Of a stretch of 64,000 bases of DNA, positions 48,816 through 56,753 are shown in pieces (within the stretch, counting starts at the first letter, position 1; every line of letters begins with the position of its first letter). The DNA comes from Butyrivibrio sp. FCS014 (GTDB taxonomy: Bacteria > Bacillota > Clostridia > Lachnospirales > Lachnospiraceae). The notes beneath the pieces were generated by a model. That model saw only the letters and a program-made list of their open reading frames with translations, was not told the origin of the DNA and made no database searches. Position numbers and translations under genes: made by a program. The stretch is taken from positions 372,001 to 436,000 of the forward strand of contig NZ_JAHA01000003.1 of NCBI RefSeq assembly GCF_000526935.1. The letters are read 5' to 3'.

Positions 48816-51377
48816 ATGAATAATAAGCTTTACAAAATGATGAACTGGCCGGAGATAGAAGAGATTATCTATTCTGACGGTGACAATCCCCACAGAATCT
48901 TAGGAGCCCACAAGGTTGGATCAAGCTGTCTTATCCAGGCTTTTTACCCTGATGCAGCTAACATGAAGGTATATATAGAAAACTCCAAGAAGAGCTATGA
49001 TATGGAACTTGCCGATGAGGCAGGATTCTATGCTGTTATCGTTCCTTATGTGGACAAGCTCAAGTACCACTTTGTTATAACCGATGCCGACGGCAATGAG
49101 AAAAAGGTCGATGATCCCTATGCTTTCGGACCTCTTATGGACAGAGAGGATTTCATAAAACTGGGCAGCGGCATTCATTTTCATATCTATGAGAAACTTG
49201 GCGCGCACCCTATGACCAGAGGCGGCATAAAGGGAACCAATTTTGCGGTATGGGCACCCTCTGCTGCAAGAGTCAGCGTTATAGGCGATTTTAACGGATG
49301 GGACGGAAGAATCTGTCAGATGCACAGGCTTGACCCCATCGGCGTTTTCGAAATATTTATTCCCGGTGCTTTGGAGGGAGATGGATATCAGTTTGAGATA
49401 AAGACAAGAAGCGGACTGCTCTTTAAGCGTCCTGACCCTTACGCAACATCATCAAGGGGTGAGAACGGTATGATCTCCGTTATCGATAAGGTGGATTCCA
49501 TCAAGTGGACTGATGAAAAGTGGCTGGGAGAGAGGGCCAAATTCGATAAGGATGAAGCACCCCTTTCTATCTGCGAGATTTCACTGGAGTCCTTTGCCGG
49601 AAGACATGACGGCAAGAGCACCATGGAGGAGATAACGGCCGATGTTCTTGAGTATGTTAAGAATCACGGCTTTGACACCATTGATCTTATGCCTTTGATG
49701 AAGCATCTCCCCGGACACTTCTTCCATACACTCAATTACTTTGCTCTTGATGATGTCTGCGGCGGCAGAACGGGACTTATGCATTTCGTCAATACCATGC
49801 ACGAGAACAATATCAGGGTCATCCTTGACTGGGTTCCTACTTTCTTCCCTAAGTCCTCATGCGGCCTTAGCGACTTTGATGGAAAGCCCTTGTATGAATA
49901 TGCCGATCCCAGAATCGGTATTCATCCAAGATCCGGCGATCTTATCTTTGATTACGGAAGAAAAGAAGTTACCAATTACCTGATTTCCTGTGCACTTTAC
50001 TGGATAGAGACCTTCCATCTGGACGGTATCAGAACATCGGATATATCAAGGATCCTTTATCTTGATTACGACAGAAAGCCCGGAGAGTGGCTTCCGAACA
50101 TTTACGGAGGTAATGAAAACCTTGAGGCTCTTGAGTTCCTTAAGCAGTTTACCTCTGTTCTTCACAAGAATACTCCCGGTGTACTTCTTGTTACAAAGGA
50201 AACAGCCTGCTGGCCTCATGTTACCGATGATACCGAGGATGGCGGACTCGGCTTTGATTACAAGTGGAACAACGGATGGTCCAGAGACTTCCTTAACTAT
50301 ATGGAAAATGACCCTCTTTTCAGGTCCGGCCATCACGACGAGGTTACATTCAGCCTTATTTACAGCTATACCGAGAGATTTATTCTGGCCTTCACCCATG
50401 AGGACTTCGAAAAAGGCCTTGAGGGACTCTATTATCTGATGCCCGGTGATTCCGCACAGAAGATGGCAAACCTTCGCCTGGCCATTGGATTTATGATGGT
50501 ACATCCCGGAAGAAAGCACCTTTACATGGATCCCGATGCACTTACCGTAGATCAGTCAGTATTTGTTGAGAACATGATAAAGAATCTCAATGACCTCTAC
50601 TTCAAAAAGCCGGCGCTTCACATGTTTGATAACAATGAAGGTGGTTTTGAATGGATCAATGTCCTTCCTTCAGATGATTGCATGCTTTCATTCGTGCGCA
50701 AGACCGACAATGAGAAGGACATGCTTCTGGTCGTTGCCAATATGGCCGGCGTTGAGAGAGACTTAGAGATAGGTGTTCCCGCTGACGGAAGATATAATGA
50801 AGTATTTAACTCCGATCATATCAGCTACGGCGGAACCGGCATTCTCAATGAAGGCAGAATGGAAGCCAGAAGAAAAGAGGTTGACGGAAGAGACTACTCA
50901 ATTGCCATCAAGATGGCTCCCGTTTCACTGGCAATCTTTAGCTATACCCCTTATACTGAGCAGGAGAAGAAGATCCGTGCCATCAAAGAAGAGGAAGAGC
51001 TGAAGAAAGAGCAGGAGAGACAGGAGAAGCTTGAAGCTCTTAAGCAGAAACAGTCTGAGGAGGAGGAAAGACTTCTCAAGGAACTGAAGCTTAAATATGA
51101 GAATGAGCTCATGGAGCAGGAAAAGGCTATCGAGGAGAAATATGCCAAGATAGAGGAGGAGAGGATATTCAGCATTGTCTCTGAGGAGGCGATAAAGAGT
51201 ATCGCAAGGAACAGCAATCCTGCTGCAAAGGCTCCTGCAGCGCCTTCCGGAAAGACTGCGGCTAAGAAGGCTCCTGCCAAGAAAGAGGCAGAAAAGGCTC
51301 CTGCAAAAAAGAAAACGGCAACAGCTAAAACAGCCTCAAAGCCTGCTGCAAAGAAGACAACACCTAAGAAAAAATAA
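48816..51377 (+). CDS. GlgB-like protein, predicted catalytically inactive, with coiled coil and Lys-rich tail
   Basis: The 853-residue protein follows the glycogen branching enzyme layout: N1 domain (NPHRILGAH), CBM48 (FAVWAPSAARVSVIGDFNGWDG), GH13 barrel and C-terminal beta domain. Compared with known GlgB motifs, the nucleophile Asp of RVDAV is Ser408 (DGIRTSDIS), the acid/base Glu of AEEST is Lys461 (VTKETACWP), and the third Asp of SHDEV is Glu529 (THEDF). The conserved SWGYQ loop is lost and DWVPxHFP reads DWVPTFFP. A highly charged coiled coil (about residues 712-795) and an Ala/Lys/Pro tail (about 800-853) are added. It lies 36 bases after the DUF1015 gene. A scaffold or glucan-binding role is inferred; automated annotation would probably call it an active branching enzyme. 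Confidence 0.85.
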   Translation: MNNKLYKMMNWPEIEEIIYSDGDNPHRILGAHKVGSSCLIQAFYPDAANMKVYIENSKKSYDMELADEAGFYAVIVPYVDKLKYHFVITDADGNEKKVDDPYAFGPLMDREDFIKLGSGIHFHIYEKLGAHPMTRGGIKGTNFAVWAPSAARVSVIGDFNGWDGRICQMHRLDPIGVFEIFIPGALEGDGYQFEIKTRSGLLFKRPDPYATSSRGENGMISVIDKVDSIKWTDEKWLGERAKFDKDEAPLSICEISLESFAGRHDGKSTMEEITADVLEYVKNHGFDTIDLMPLMKHLPGHFFHTLNYFALDDVCGGRTGLMHFVNTMHENNIRVILDWVPTFFPKSSCGLSDFDGKPLYEYADPRIGIHPRSGDLIFDYGRKEVTNYLISCALYWIETFHLDGIRTSDISRILYLDYDRKPGEWLPNIYGGNENLEALEFLKQFTSVLHKNTPGVLLVTKETACWPHVTDDTEDGGLGFDYKWNNGWSRDFLNYMENDPLFRSGHHDEVTFSLIYSYTERFILAFTHEDFEKGLEGLYYLMPGDSAQKMANLRLAIGFMMVHPGRKHLYMDPDALTVDQSVFVENMIKNLNDLYFKKPALHMFDNNEGGFEWINVLPSDDCMLSFVRKTDNEKDMLLVVANMAGVERDLEIGVPADGRYNEVFNSDHISYGGTGILNEGRMEARRKEVDGRDYSIAIKMAPVSLAIFSYTPYTEQEKKIRAIKEEEELKKEQERQEKLEALKQKQSEEEERLLKELKLKYENELMEQEKAIEEKYAKIEEERIFSIVSEEAIKSIARNSNPAAKAPAAPSGKTAAKKAPAKKEAEKAPAKKKTATAKTASKPAAKKTTPKKK

Positions 51378-51389
51378 ATAAATTTCATG

Positions 51390-51418
51390 TTGTAAATTAA
51401 AAAAGGGCACATTATAAT
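51390..51418 (+). promoter_or_regulatory. Promoter of tRNA-Thr
   Basis: A -35 TTGTAA (51390-51395) and a -10 TATAAT (51413-51418) are separated by 17 bp. The predicted start is near 51425, about 12 bases before the mature tRNA. The -10 box lies in the loop of the hairpin at 51402-51434. Confidence 0.7.
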
Positions 51419-51434
51419 AGGTCATGTGCCCTTT
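51402..51434 (+). terminator. Hairpin at the end of the GlgB-like gene, overlapping the tRNA promoter
   Basis: An 11-bp perfect stem, AAAGGGCACAT/ATGTGCCCTTT, has a loop that contains TATAAT. The tail after the stem is short (AT, then the tRNA), but the 3' arm itself ends in CTTT. It may end upstream transcription weakly. Confidence 0.6.
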
Positions 51435-51436
51435 AT

Positions 51437-51509
51437 GCTGGAATAGCGCAGTCGGTAGCGCAACTGATTCGTAATCAGTAGGTCGAGGGTTCAAGTCCCT
51501 TTTCCAGCT
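51437..51509 (+). tRNA. tRNA-Thr (anticodon CGT)
   Basis: A full cloverleaf can be drawn: acceptor GCTGGAA/TTCCAGC, D arm GCGC/GCGC, anticodon stem ACTGA/TCAGT with loop TTCGTAA (anticodon CGT, reads ACG), and T arm GAGGG/CCCTT with loop TTCAAGT. The discriminator base is T and CCA is not encoded. A terminator follows 12 bases later. Confidence 0.95.
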
Positions 51510-51520
51510 CGATTTTTTTG

Positions 51521-51552
51521 AAAGAGATGCTTTTATACGGCATCTCTTTTGT
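51521..51552 (+). terminator. Terminator of tRNA-Thr
   Basis: A 10-bp perfect stem, AAAGAGATGC/GCATCTCTTT, is followed by T. A further T-run (51513-51519) lies just before the stem. A TATAAT at 51555-51560 directly after it may be the -10 box of apt. Confidence 0.8.
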
Positions 51553-51625
51553 GTTATAATAAAATGTCAAAGTATTTGTTATAGCGCTAAGGTCTGAAAA
51601 TCGGACAGCGCAGAGAGGAATTAGT

Positions 51626-52150
51626 ATGAAAGAACTACAAGATTACGTGAGAACCATTCCTGATTTCCCGGAACCCGGCATTATGTTCAGGGATATTACG
51701 TCAGTGCTTCAGGATCCCGATGGATTCAAGCTTGCAATTGACAAGATGCAGGACCTTATCAAGGATCTCGATTTTGATGTGGTACTCGGAGCTGAGTCCA
51801 GAGGATTCATTTTCAGTGCACCCATCGCATACAACAGAGGAAAGGCACTTGTTCCTGTCCGTAAGAAGGGTAAACTCCCCTGCGAGACAGTAGAAGTATC
51901 CTATGACCTTGAATATGGTCAGGCTACACTTGAGCTTCACAAGGATTCCATTAAACCCGGACAGAAGGTACTTCTTGTAGATGACCTTATGGCTACAGGC
52001 GGAACCATTGAGGCTATGATCAAGCTTGTAGAGATGCTTGGCGGAGAAGTTGCAGGTATCCTCGTTCTCATGGAGCTTAAAGGTCTTAAGGGACGTGAGA
52101 GACTAAGTAAATACAGATTAGACGCGGCACTTAGTTATGAAGGTAAATAA
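51626..52150 (+). CDS. apt: Adenine phosphoribosyltransferase
   Basis: This enzyme salvages adenine to AMP with PRPP. The 174-residue protein has the family opening IPDFPEPGIMFRDIT, the ESRGFIF motif and the PRPP-binding loop VLLVDDLMATGGT. The start ATG 51626 has GAGGAA upstream. The stop is 3 bases before the rel start; apt next to rel is a common arrangement in Clostridia. A possible -10 box TATAAT lies at 51555-51560, but the -35 is poor. Confidence 0.96.
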   Translation: MKELQDYVRTIPDFPEPGIMFRDITSVLQDPDGFKLAIDKMQDLIKDLDFDVVLGAESRGFIFSAPIAYNRGKALVPVRKKGKLPCETVEVSYDLEYGQATLELHKDSIKPGQKVLLVDDLMATGGTIEAMIKLVEMLGGEVAGILVLMELKGLKGRERLSKYRLDAALSYEGK

Positions 52151-52153
52151 TTG

Positions 52154-54436
52154 ATGGCACAGAACTTCGATGACGGAAAAATTGAAGCCATCGAGGAGTT
52201 TCAGTCTCCTGATAAGCTATACAACGGTCTTATTCAGAGAGTGAGAAAATATCACCCTTCCGATGATATCACTCTTATAGAGAAGGCTTACAATCAGGCT
52301 TATGAAGCTCACGAGGGGCAGACGCGAAAATCAGGTGAACCTTATATCATTCACCCTCTTTGCGTGTCAATAATCCTTGCTGATTTGGAAATGGACAAAG
52401 AGACCATTGCAGCAGGGCTTCTTCATGATGTCGTTGAAGACACCATCTGTACCAAAGAAGAGATTGAAAAGTGGTTCGGTGCAGACGTAGCCCTTCTGGT
52501 TGACGGTGTTACCAAATTGACGGCACTGCAGCTTACCACGGACAACACCAATAAAACCCAGGAACAGATCGACATGCAGGCTGCAAACCTGCGTAAGATG
52601 TTCCTTGCAATGGCCAAGGATATAAGGGTAATCCTTATCAAACTGGCCGACAGACTTCACAATATGAGAACCCTTGGGCATATGCCTCCTGAGAAACAAC
52701 AGAGGATAGCCCAGGAAACCCTTGATATTTACTCACCCATTGCAGGCAGGCTCGGTATCAGCAGGATCAAGGTAGAACTTGACGATCTTTCCCTTAAATA
52801 TCTTAAACCCGATGTTTACAGGGATCTGGCTGAGAAGGTTGCCGTAAGAAAGAGCGAGAGAGAACGCTATGTTGAGGAGATCTGCGAGAATGTTCGGAAG
52901 AACATAGAGGCCGCAGGAATTAAGGGAGAAGTAAACGGTAGGGTTAAGCACTTCTTCAGTATTTATAAGAAGATGCGTAACCAGAACAAGACGCTGGATC
53001 AGATCTACGATCTTTTTGCCATAAGGATCATTGTATCAACAGTCAAGGACTGCTATGCAGCGCTTGGTGTTATCCATGAACTCTATAAACCCATACCGGG
53101 AAGGTTCAAGGATTATATCGCAATGCCCAAGCCAAACATGTATCAGTCTTTGCATACCACTCTTATCGGTCAGACGGGCCAGCCCTTCGAAATCCAGATA
53201 AGAACTTATGATATGCACAGAGCTGCTGAATACGGTATCGCAGCTCACTGGAAATACAAAGAGGCTTCAGACGGCAAGAAGGCAGAAAACGGTGAAGAGG
53301 AGAAGCTCATCTGGCTTCGTCAGATCCTCGAATGGCAACAGGATCTGTCTGACAACCAGGAATTCATGAGTCTTCTTAAGAGTGATCTCAATCTCTTTTC
53401 CGAGGATGTATATTGCTTTACTCCCACGGGTGAAGTTAAGAATCTTCCTGCAGGCTCGACACCTATTGATTTTGCTTACAGCATTCACAGTGCTGTAGGT
53501 AACAAGATGATTGGCGCCAAGGTCAACGGCAAACTGGTTCCCATCGATTACAAGATCCAGAACGGTGACAGAATTGAGGTTGTGACCAGCCAGAATTCCA
53601 AGGGTCCCAGCCGTGACTGGCTCTCTATAGCAAGATCCACATCAACCAAGAACAAGATCAATCAGTGGTTCAGACATGAGCTCAAGGAAGAGAATATTAC
53701 CAAGGGCAAGGAACTACTTATAGAGTATTGCAAGAGTAAGGGACTTGATTATTTTGCCATAGCCAAGCCGGAATTCCAGAATCTCGTCACCAAGAAGTAC
53801 GGATTCCGGGAATGGGATGCCGTATTGGCGGCAGTTGGACACGGCGGACTTAAAGAAGGCCAGATAATCAATAAGATACTGGAACTCTCTGACAAGGATC
53901 ACAAGCGCAACATTACTGATGAAGAGGTTCTTGCAGCTGTTGCGGAATCCAATGTTACCCCTCAGGTTTCAGGCTCGGATAATGCCATTATCGTAAAGGG
54001 AGTGCACGACGTTGCAGTAAGATTCTCCAAGTGCTGCAACCCGGTTCCCGGTGATGATATCTGCGGCTTTGTTACTAGGGGCAGAGGTGTATCCATACAC
54101 AGAAGAGACTGCATCAACGTTATCAAGATGCAGGAGGAAGACAGAACAAGGCTTATTGAGGCAAGATGGCAGAGCGATTCTGCCCAGGGCGGCGGTAAAT
54201 ATGCTGCAACCATCAAAATCTTCGCCAACAACAGAAGCGGCCTTCTGGCTGATGTTTCAAGAGCCCTTACCGAGAAGGATATCGATATCATTTCCATGAA
54301 CACAAGGACCAGCAAACAGGGACTTGCCACCATGGAGACTTCCTTCCAGGTTTCATCAAGAGACCAGCTTAGGGACATCGTTGATAAGATCAGACAGATC
54401 GACAGCGTAATAGATATTGAGAGGACGACAGGTTAA
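52154..54436 (+). CDS. relA: Bifunctional (p)ppGpp synthetase/hydrolase
   Basis: This protein makes and degrades the stringent-response alarmone. The 760-residue product keeps the HD hydrolase motif (LLHDVVEDT), the synthetase region with RFKDYIAMPKPNMYQSLHTT (RFKD-type loop as in bifunctional Rel proteins), a TGS domain (VYCFTPTGEVKNLPAGSTPIDFAYSIHSAVG), a Cys-containing zinc-finger-like region (SKCCNPVPGDDICGF) and a C-terminal ACT domain. ATG 52154 is preferred to TTG 52151, with AAGG 10 bases upstream. The next gene overlaps its stop (TAATG). Confidence 0.96.
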   Translation: MAQNFDDGKIEAIEEFQSPDKLYNGLIQRVRKYHPSDDITLIEKAYNQAYEAHEGQTRKSGEPYIIHPLCVSIILADLEMDKETIAAGLLHDVVEDTICTKEEIEKWFGADVALLVDGVTKLTALQLTTDNTNKTQEQIDMQAANLRKMFLAMAKDIRVILIKLADRLHNMRTLGHMPPEKQQRIAQETLDIYSPIAGRLGISRIKVELDDLSLKYLKPDVYRDLAEKVAVRKSERERYVEEICENVRKNIEAAGIKGEVNGRVKHFFSIYKKMRNQNKTLDQIYDLFAIRIIVSTVKDCYAALGVIHELYKPIPGRFKDYIAMPKPNMYQSLHTTLIGQTGQPFEIQIRTYDMHRAAEYGIAAHWKYKEASDGKKAENGEEEKLIWLRQILEWQQDLSDNQEFMSLLKSDLNLFSEDVYCFTPTGEVKNLPAGSTPIDFAYSIHSAVGNKMIGAKVNGKLVPIDYKIQNGDRIEVVTSQNSKGPSRDWLSIARSTSTKNKINQWFRHELKEENITKGKELLIEYCKSKGLDYFAIAKPEFQNLVTKKYGFREWDAVLAAVGHGGLKEGQIINKILELSDKDHKRNITDEEVLAAVAESNVTPQVSGSDNAIIVKGVHDVAVRFSKCCNPVPGDDICGFVTRGRGVSIHRRDCINVIKMQEEDRTRLIEARWQSDSAQGGGKYAATIKIFANNRSGLLADVSRALTEKDIDIISMNTRTSKQGLATMETSFQVSSRDQLRDIVDKIRQIDSVIDIERTTG

Positions 54437-55092
54437 TGGGAGATTCCACTATCAAAGTCGGCATGTTCACACTGGGCATGGTAGCTACAAATTGCTACTT
54501 TGTCTTTGATGAGAGCGCCACTGATGAAGAGGGCAGGTTTCACGCTGCCTTTTTTGACCCTGCAGATAAGGGAGAGAGGATATACGAGGCTCTTTCTGAG
54601 AAGAATATAGTGGTTGATAAGATCCTTCTGACCCACGGGCATTTTGACCATATAGGCGGCGTTGAGGCGCTTAAGAAACTCTCCGGAGCAAAGGTTGGCT
54701 GCTATGAGAAGGAGCAGGCTCTTTGCAATGATCCATATCTTAATCTTTCCAACGACTACGGCTGGCACTGGAAAGTGGTTCCCGATGAAACATACAGGGA
54801 CGGCGAAGTTGTGACTGTTGCCGGAATTGACTTTAAGGTTCTTGCTACTCCCGGCCATACCTCTGGAGGCTGCTGCTATTATATCGAAAAAGCCGGTATA
54901 CTCATCAGTGGTGATACACTGTTTGAGGAATCTGTCGGAAGAACCGATTTCCCTACAAGTTCCACAAGGGAACTGGTGAATTCCGTCAAAGAAAAACTAT
55001 TTGTTCTTCCCGATGATACGATCGTTTATCCCGGACACGGAGAACTTACAACCATAGGACACGAAAAGGAATACAATCCTTTTATCATGTAA
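54436..55092 (+). CDS. MBL-fold hydrolase (glyoxalase II-like)
   Basis: This 218-residue metallo-beta-lactamase-fold protein has the metal motif THGHFDHIGG, further ligands in PGHTSGG and SGDTLF, and the final His in YPGHGELTTIG. Family members include thioester hydrolases of the GloB/YcbL type; the substrate cannot be assigned. The start overlaps the rel stop (TAATG), and hemZ begins 5 bases after its own stop, so it is part of the apt-rel-hemZ operon. Confidence 0.9.
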   Translation: MGDSTIKVGMFTLGMVATNCYFVFDESATDEEGRFHAAFFDPADKGERIYEALSEKNIVVDKILLTHGHFDHIGGVEALKKLSGAKVGCYEKEQALCNDPYLNLSNDYGWHWKVVPDETYRDGEVVTVAGIDFKVLATPGHTSGGCCYYIEKAGILISGDTLFEESVGRTDFPTSSTRELVNSVKEKLFVLPDDTIVYPGHGELTTIGHEKEYNPFIM

Positions 55093-55096
55093 TCAT

Positions 55097-56509
55097 ATGC
55101 AGATAATCTATATTAAAGAAGATAAGTATCAATATGACATCCATTCCCTTTTTAAGGCCTTTTATCCTCAGGATGAAGTAAGAGTCCTTATAGGGGAGCA
55201 GGGTGACAACCCGGATAAAGAGAAGGATATTTCAGCACAGGATGAAATATCCTTTATTGATGTAAACAAATCCAAGAACGACCTGAAAAAAGACATATAC
55301 AGGATGCTGTCTGAAAAAACCGGAAAAGTTCTGCCCTGGGGAGACTTAACAGGCATTCGTCCCACCAGAATTGCCATGAATCTTATAGATGAGGGCATGA
55401 GCGATGATAAGATCGCGGCATATATGAAGGATACATATCTGGTCAGCGACGAAAAGACTGCCCTTGCCATAGACATCGCCCGCCGTGAAAAGGAGATCAT
55501 TAAGGACATCGACTATGAGAACGGCTACAGTCTGTATCTGGGTATTCCTTTTTGCCCCACCACCTGTCTTTACTGTTCCTTCACATCTTATCCCATAGTA
55601 TCTTTCAGGCATCTTGTGGACGATTATATTTCCTGCCTTGAAAAAGAGATTGATTATGTGGCGCAGGCCTTTGCGGGAAAGACTCTTGATACCGTATATA
55701 TCGGCGGAGGAACACCTACAACCCTTGAACCTGATCAGATAAGGCGCCTTATCGGATATATGAAGGACAAGCTTGATATGTCCAGAGTAAAAGAGTTTAC
55801 TGTTGAGTCCGGAAGACCTGATTCAATCACAAGGGAAAAGCTTAAGGCAATGAAAGAGATGGGGGTTACCAGAATATCCGTAAATCCTCAGACCATGAGT
55901 GATGAGACCCTTAGGATAATAGGAAGACAGCACACGGTAGCTCAGCTTATTGACGCCTTTAAAATGGCCAGGGAAGAGGGCTTTGACAATATCAACATGG
56001 ATATAATCCTGGGGCTTCCCGGAGAAGGCTCAGAGGACGTTCAGCATACCATTGATGAGATAAAAAAGCTTTTGCCGGATGATCTTACGGTTCATTCCCT
56101 TGCAATCAAGAGAGGATCAAGGCTCTTTGAGGCCATAAGAGAACGGGAGCTTAAGGGCGAACTTAAAGTCACAATGCTCGAATCCATGAACAATACAGAA
56201 GAGATGATGGAGATAGCCCAAAGGGGAGCAAAAGAAATGGGGCTTGAGCCATATTATCTCTACAGGCAGAAGAACATCAGCGGTAATTTCGAAAACACCG
56301 GCTACGCAAGACCGGGAAAAGCAGGTATCTATAACATCCTTATAAATGAAGAGGTTCAGTCTATTGTAGCACTGGGTGCAGGAACCGTAACAAAGAGAGT
56401 CTATAATGAAGGCGGAAGGATAGAGCGCTGCGACAATGTCAAGGATGTGAAGCTCTATATGGACAATATAGAGGAGATGATCGAAAGGAAGAGAAAGCTG
56501 TTTCTCTAA
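55097..56509 (+). CDS. hemZ: HemZ-type radical SAM protein
   Basis: This 470-residue radical SAM protein of the coproporphyrinogen III dehydrogenase-like HemZ family has cluster ligands C153, C157 and C160 in IPFCPTTCLYCSF. IGGGTPTTLEPDQ and TVESGRPDS follow. The N-terminal 130 residues form the extra domain typical of HemZ. No ribosome site is obvious at ATG 55097, so translation is probably coupled to the upstream gene. No other haem-synthesis gene is in the window, so classic coproporphyrinogen oxidation is uncertain. HemN-like relatives also include haem-degrading and other radical SAM enzymes. Confidence 0.88.
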   Translation: MQIIYIKEDKYQYDIHSLFKAFYPQDEVRVLIGEQGDNPDKEKDISAQDEISFIDVNKSKNDLKKDIYRMLSEKTGKVLPWGDLTGIRPTRIAMNLIDEGMSDDKIAAYMKDTYLVSDEKTALAIDIARREKEIIKDIDYENGYSLYLGIPFCPTTCLYCSFTSYPIVSFRHLVDDYISCLEKEIDYVAQAFAGKTLDTVYIGGGTPTTLEPDQIRRLIGYMKDKLDMSRVKEFTVESGRPDSITREKLKAMKEMGVTRISVNPQTMSDETLRIIGRQHTVAQLIDAFKMAREEGFDNINMDIILGLPGEGSEDVQHTIDEIKKLLPDDLTVHSLAIKRGSRLFEAIRERELKGELKVTMLESMNNTEEMMEIAQRGAKEMGLEPYYLYRQKNISGNFENTGYARPGKAGIYNILINEEVQSIVALGAGTVTKRVYNEGGRIERCDNVKDVKLYMDNIEEMIERKRKLFL

Positions 56510-56572
56510 AAGACATAATTTTCACAAAAAATATATTGTCATTTTCCCCGGACTGGATTATATTATTAAGGC

Positions 56573-56604
56573 GTTTGCTTTTGAGAGTGGCAAATAAATT
56601 TTTT
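56573..56604 (+). terminator. Weak candidate terminator after hemZ
   Basis: A 6-bp stem, GTTTGC/GCAAAT, is followed by AAATTTTTT about 64 bases after the hemZ stop. The rest of the spacer between hemZ and the DUF5692 gene is AT-rich leader and promoter. Confidence 0.35.
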
Positions 56605-56664
56605 ACATAAGGAAACTGATTTTTTATGATTGGTGCCCCGTTTTTACCAAATGTTTATTAAGCA

Positions 56665-56721
56665 ATATTGCGCAACATTGTGCAATATGCTATAATAAAG
56701 AATAATATACGGTATTGCGCA
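56665..56721 (+). promoter_or_regulatory. Promoter with overlapping palindromic operator for the DUF5692-hypBA operon
   Basis: The halves ATATTGCGCAAC and ATTGTGCAATAT form a 24-bp imperfect palindrome at 56665-56688. It contains the -35-like TTGCGC (56668-56673), which is 17 bp from the -10 TATAAT (56691-56696). A third ATTGCGCA-like half-site lies at 56714-56721 in the leader. Binding would block RNA polymerase, so repression is likely. The leader is only about 50 bases, with a strong AAAGGAGG. Confidence 0.72.
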
Positions 56722-56753
56722 CAAAAATAAAGTGATACCAAAGGAGGTTTATT

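Noticed and set aside
48816-51377. Active glycogen branching enzyme (glgB)
   Set aside because: Overall homology is clear, but all three catalytic positions appear substituted. I therefore did not assign the symbol or the reaction.
56690-56753. Nickel/cobalt riboswitch upstream of DUF5692
   Set aside because: The leader after the predicted start is only about 50 bases and lacks a multi-helix structure. A protein operator explains the site better.
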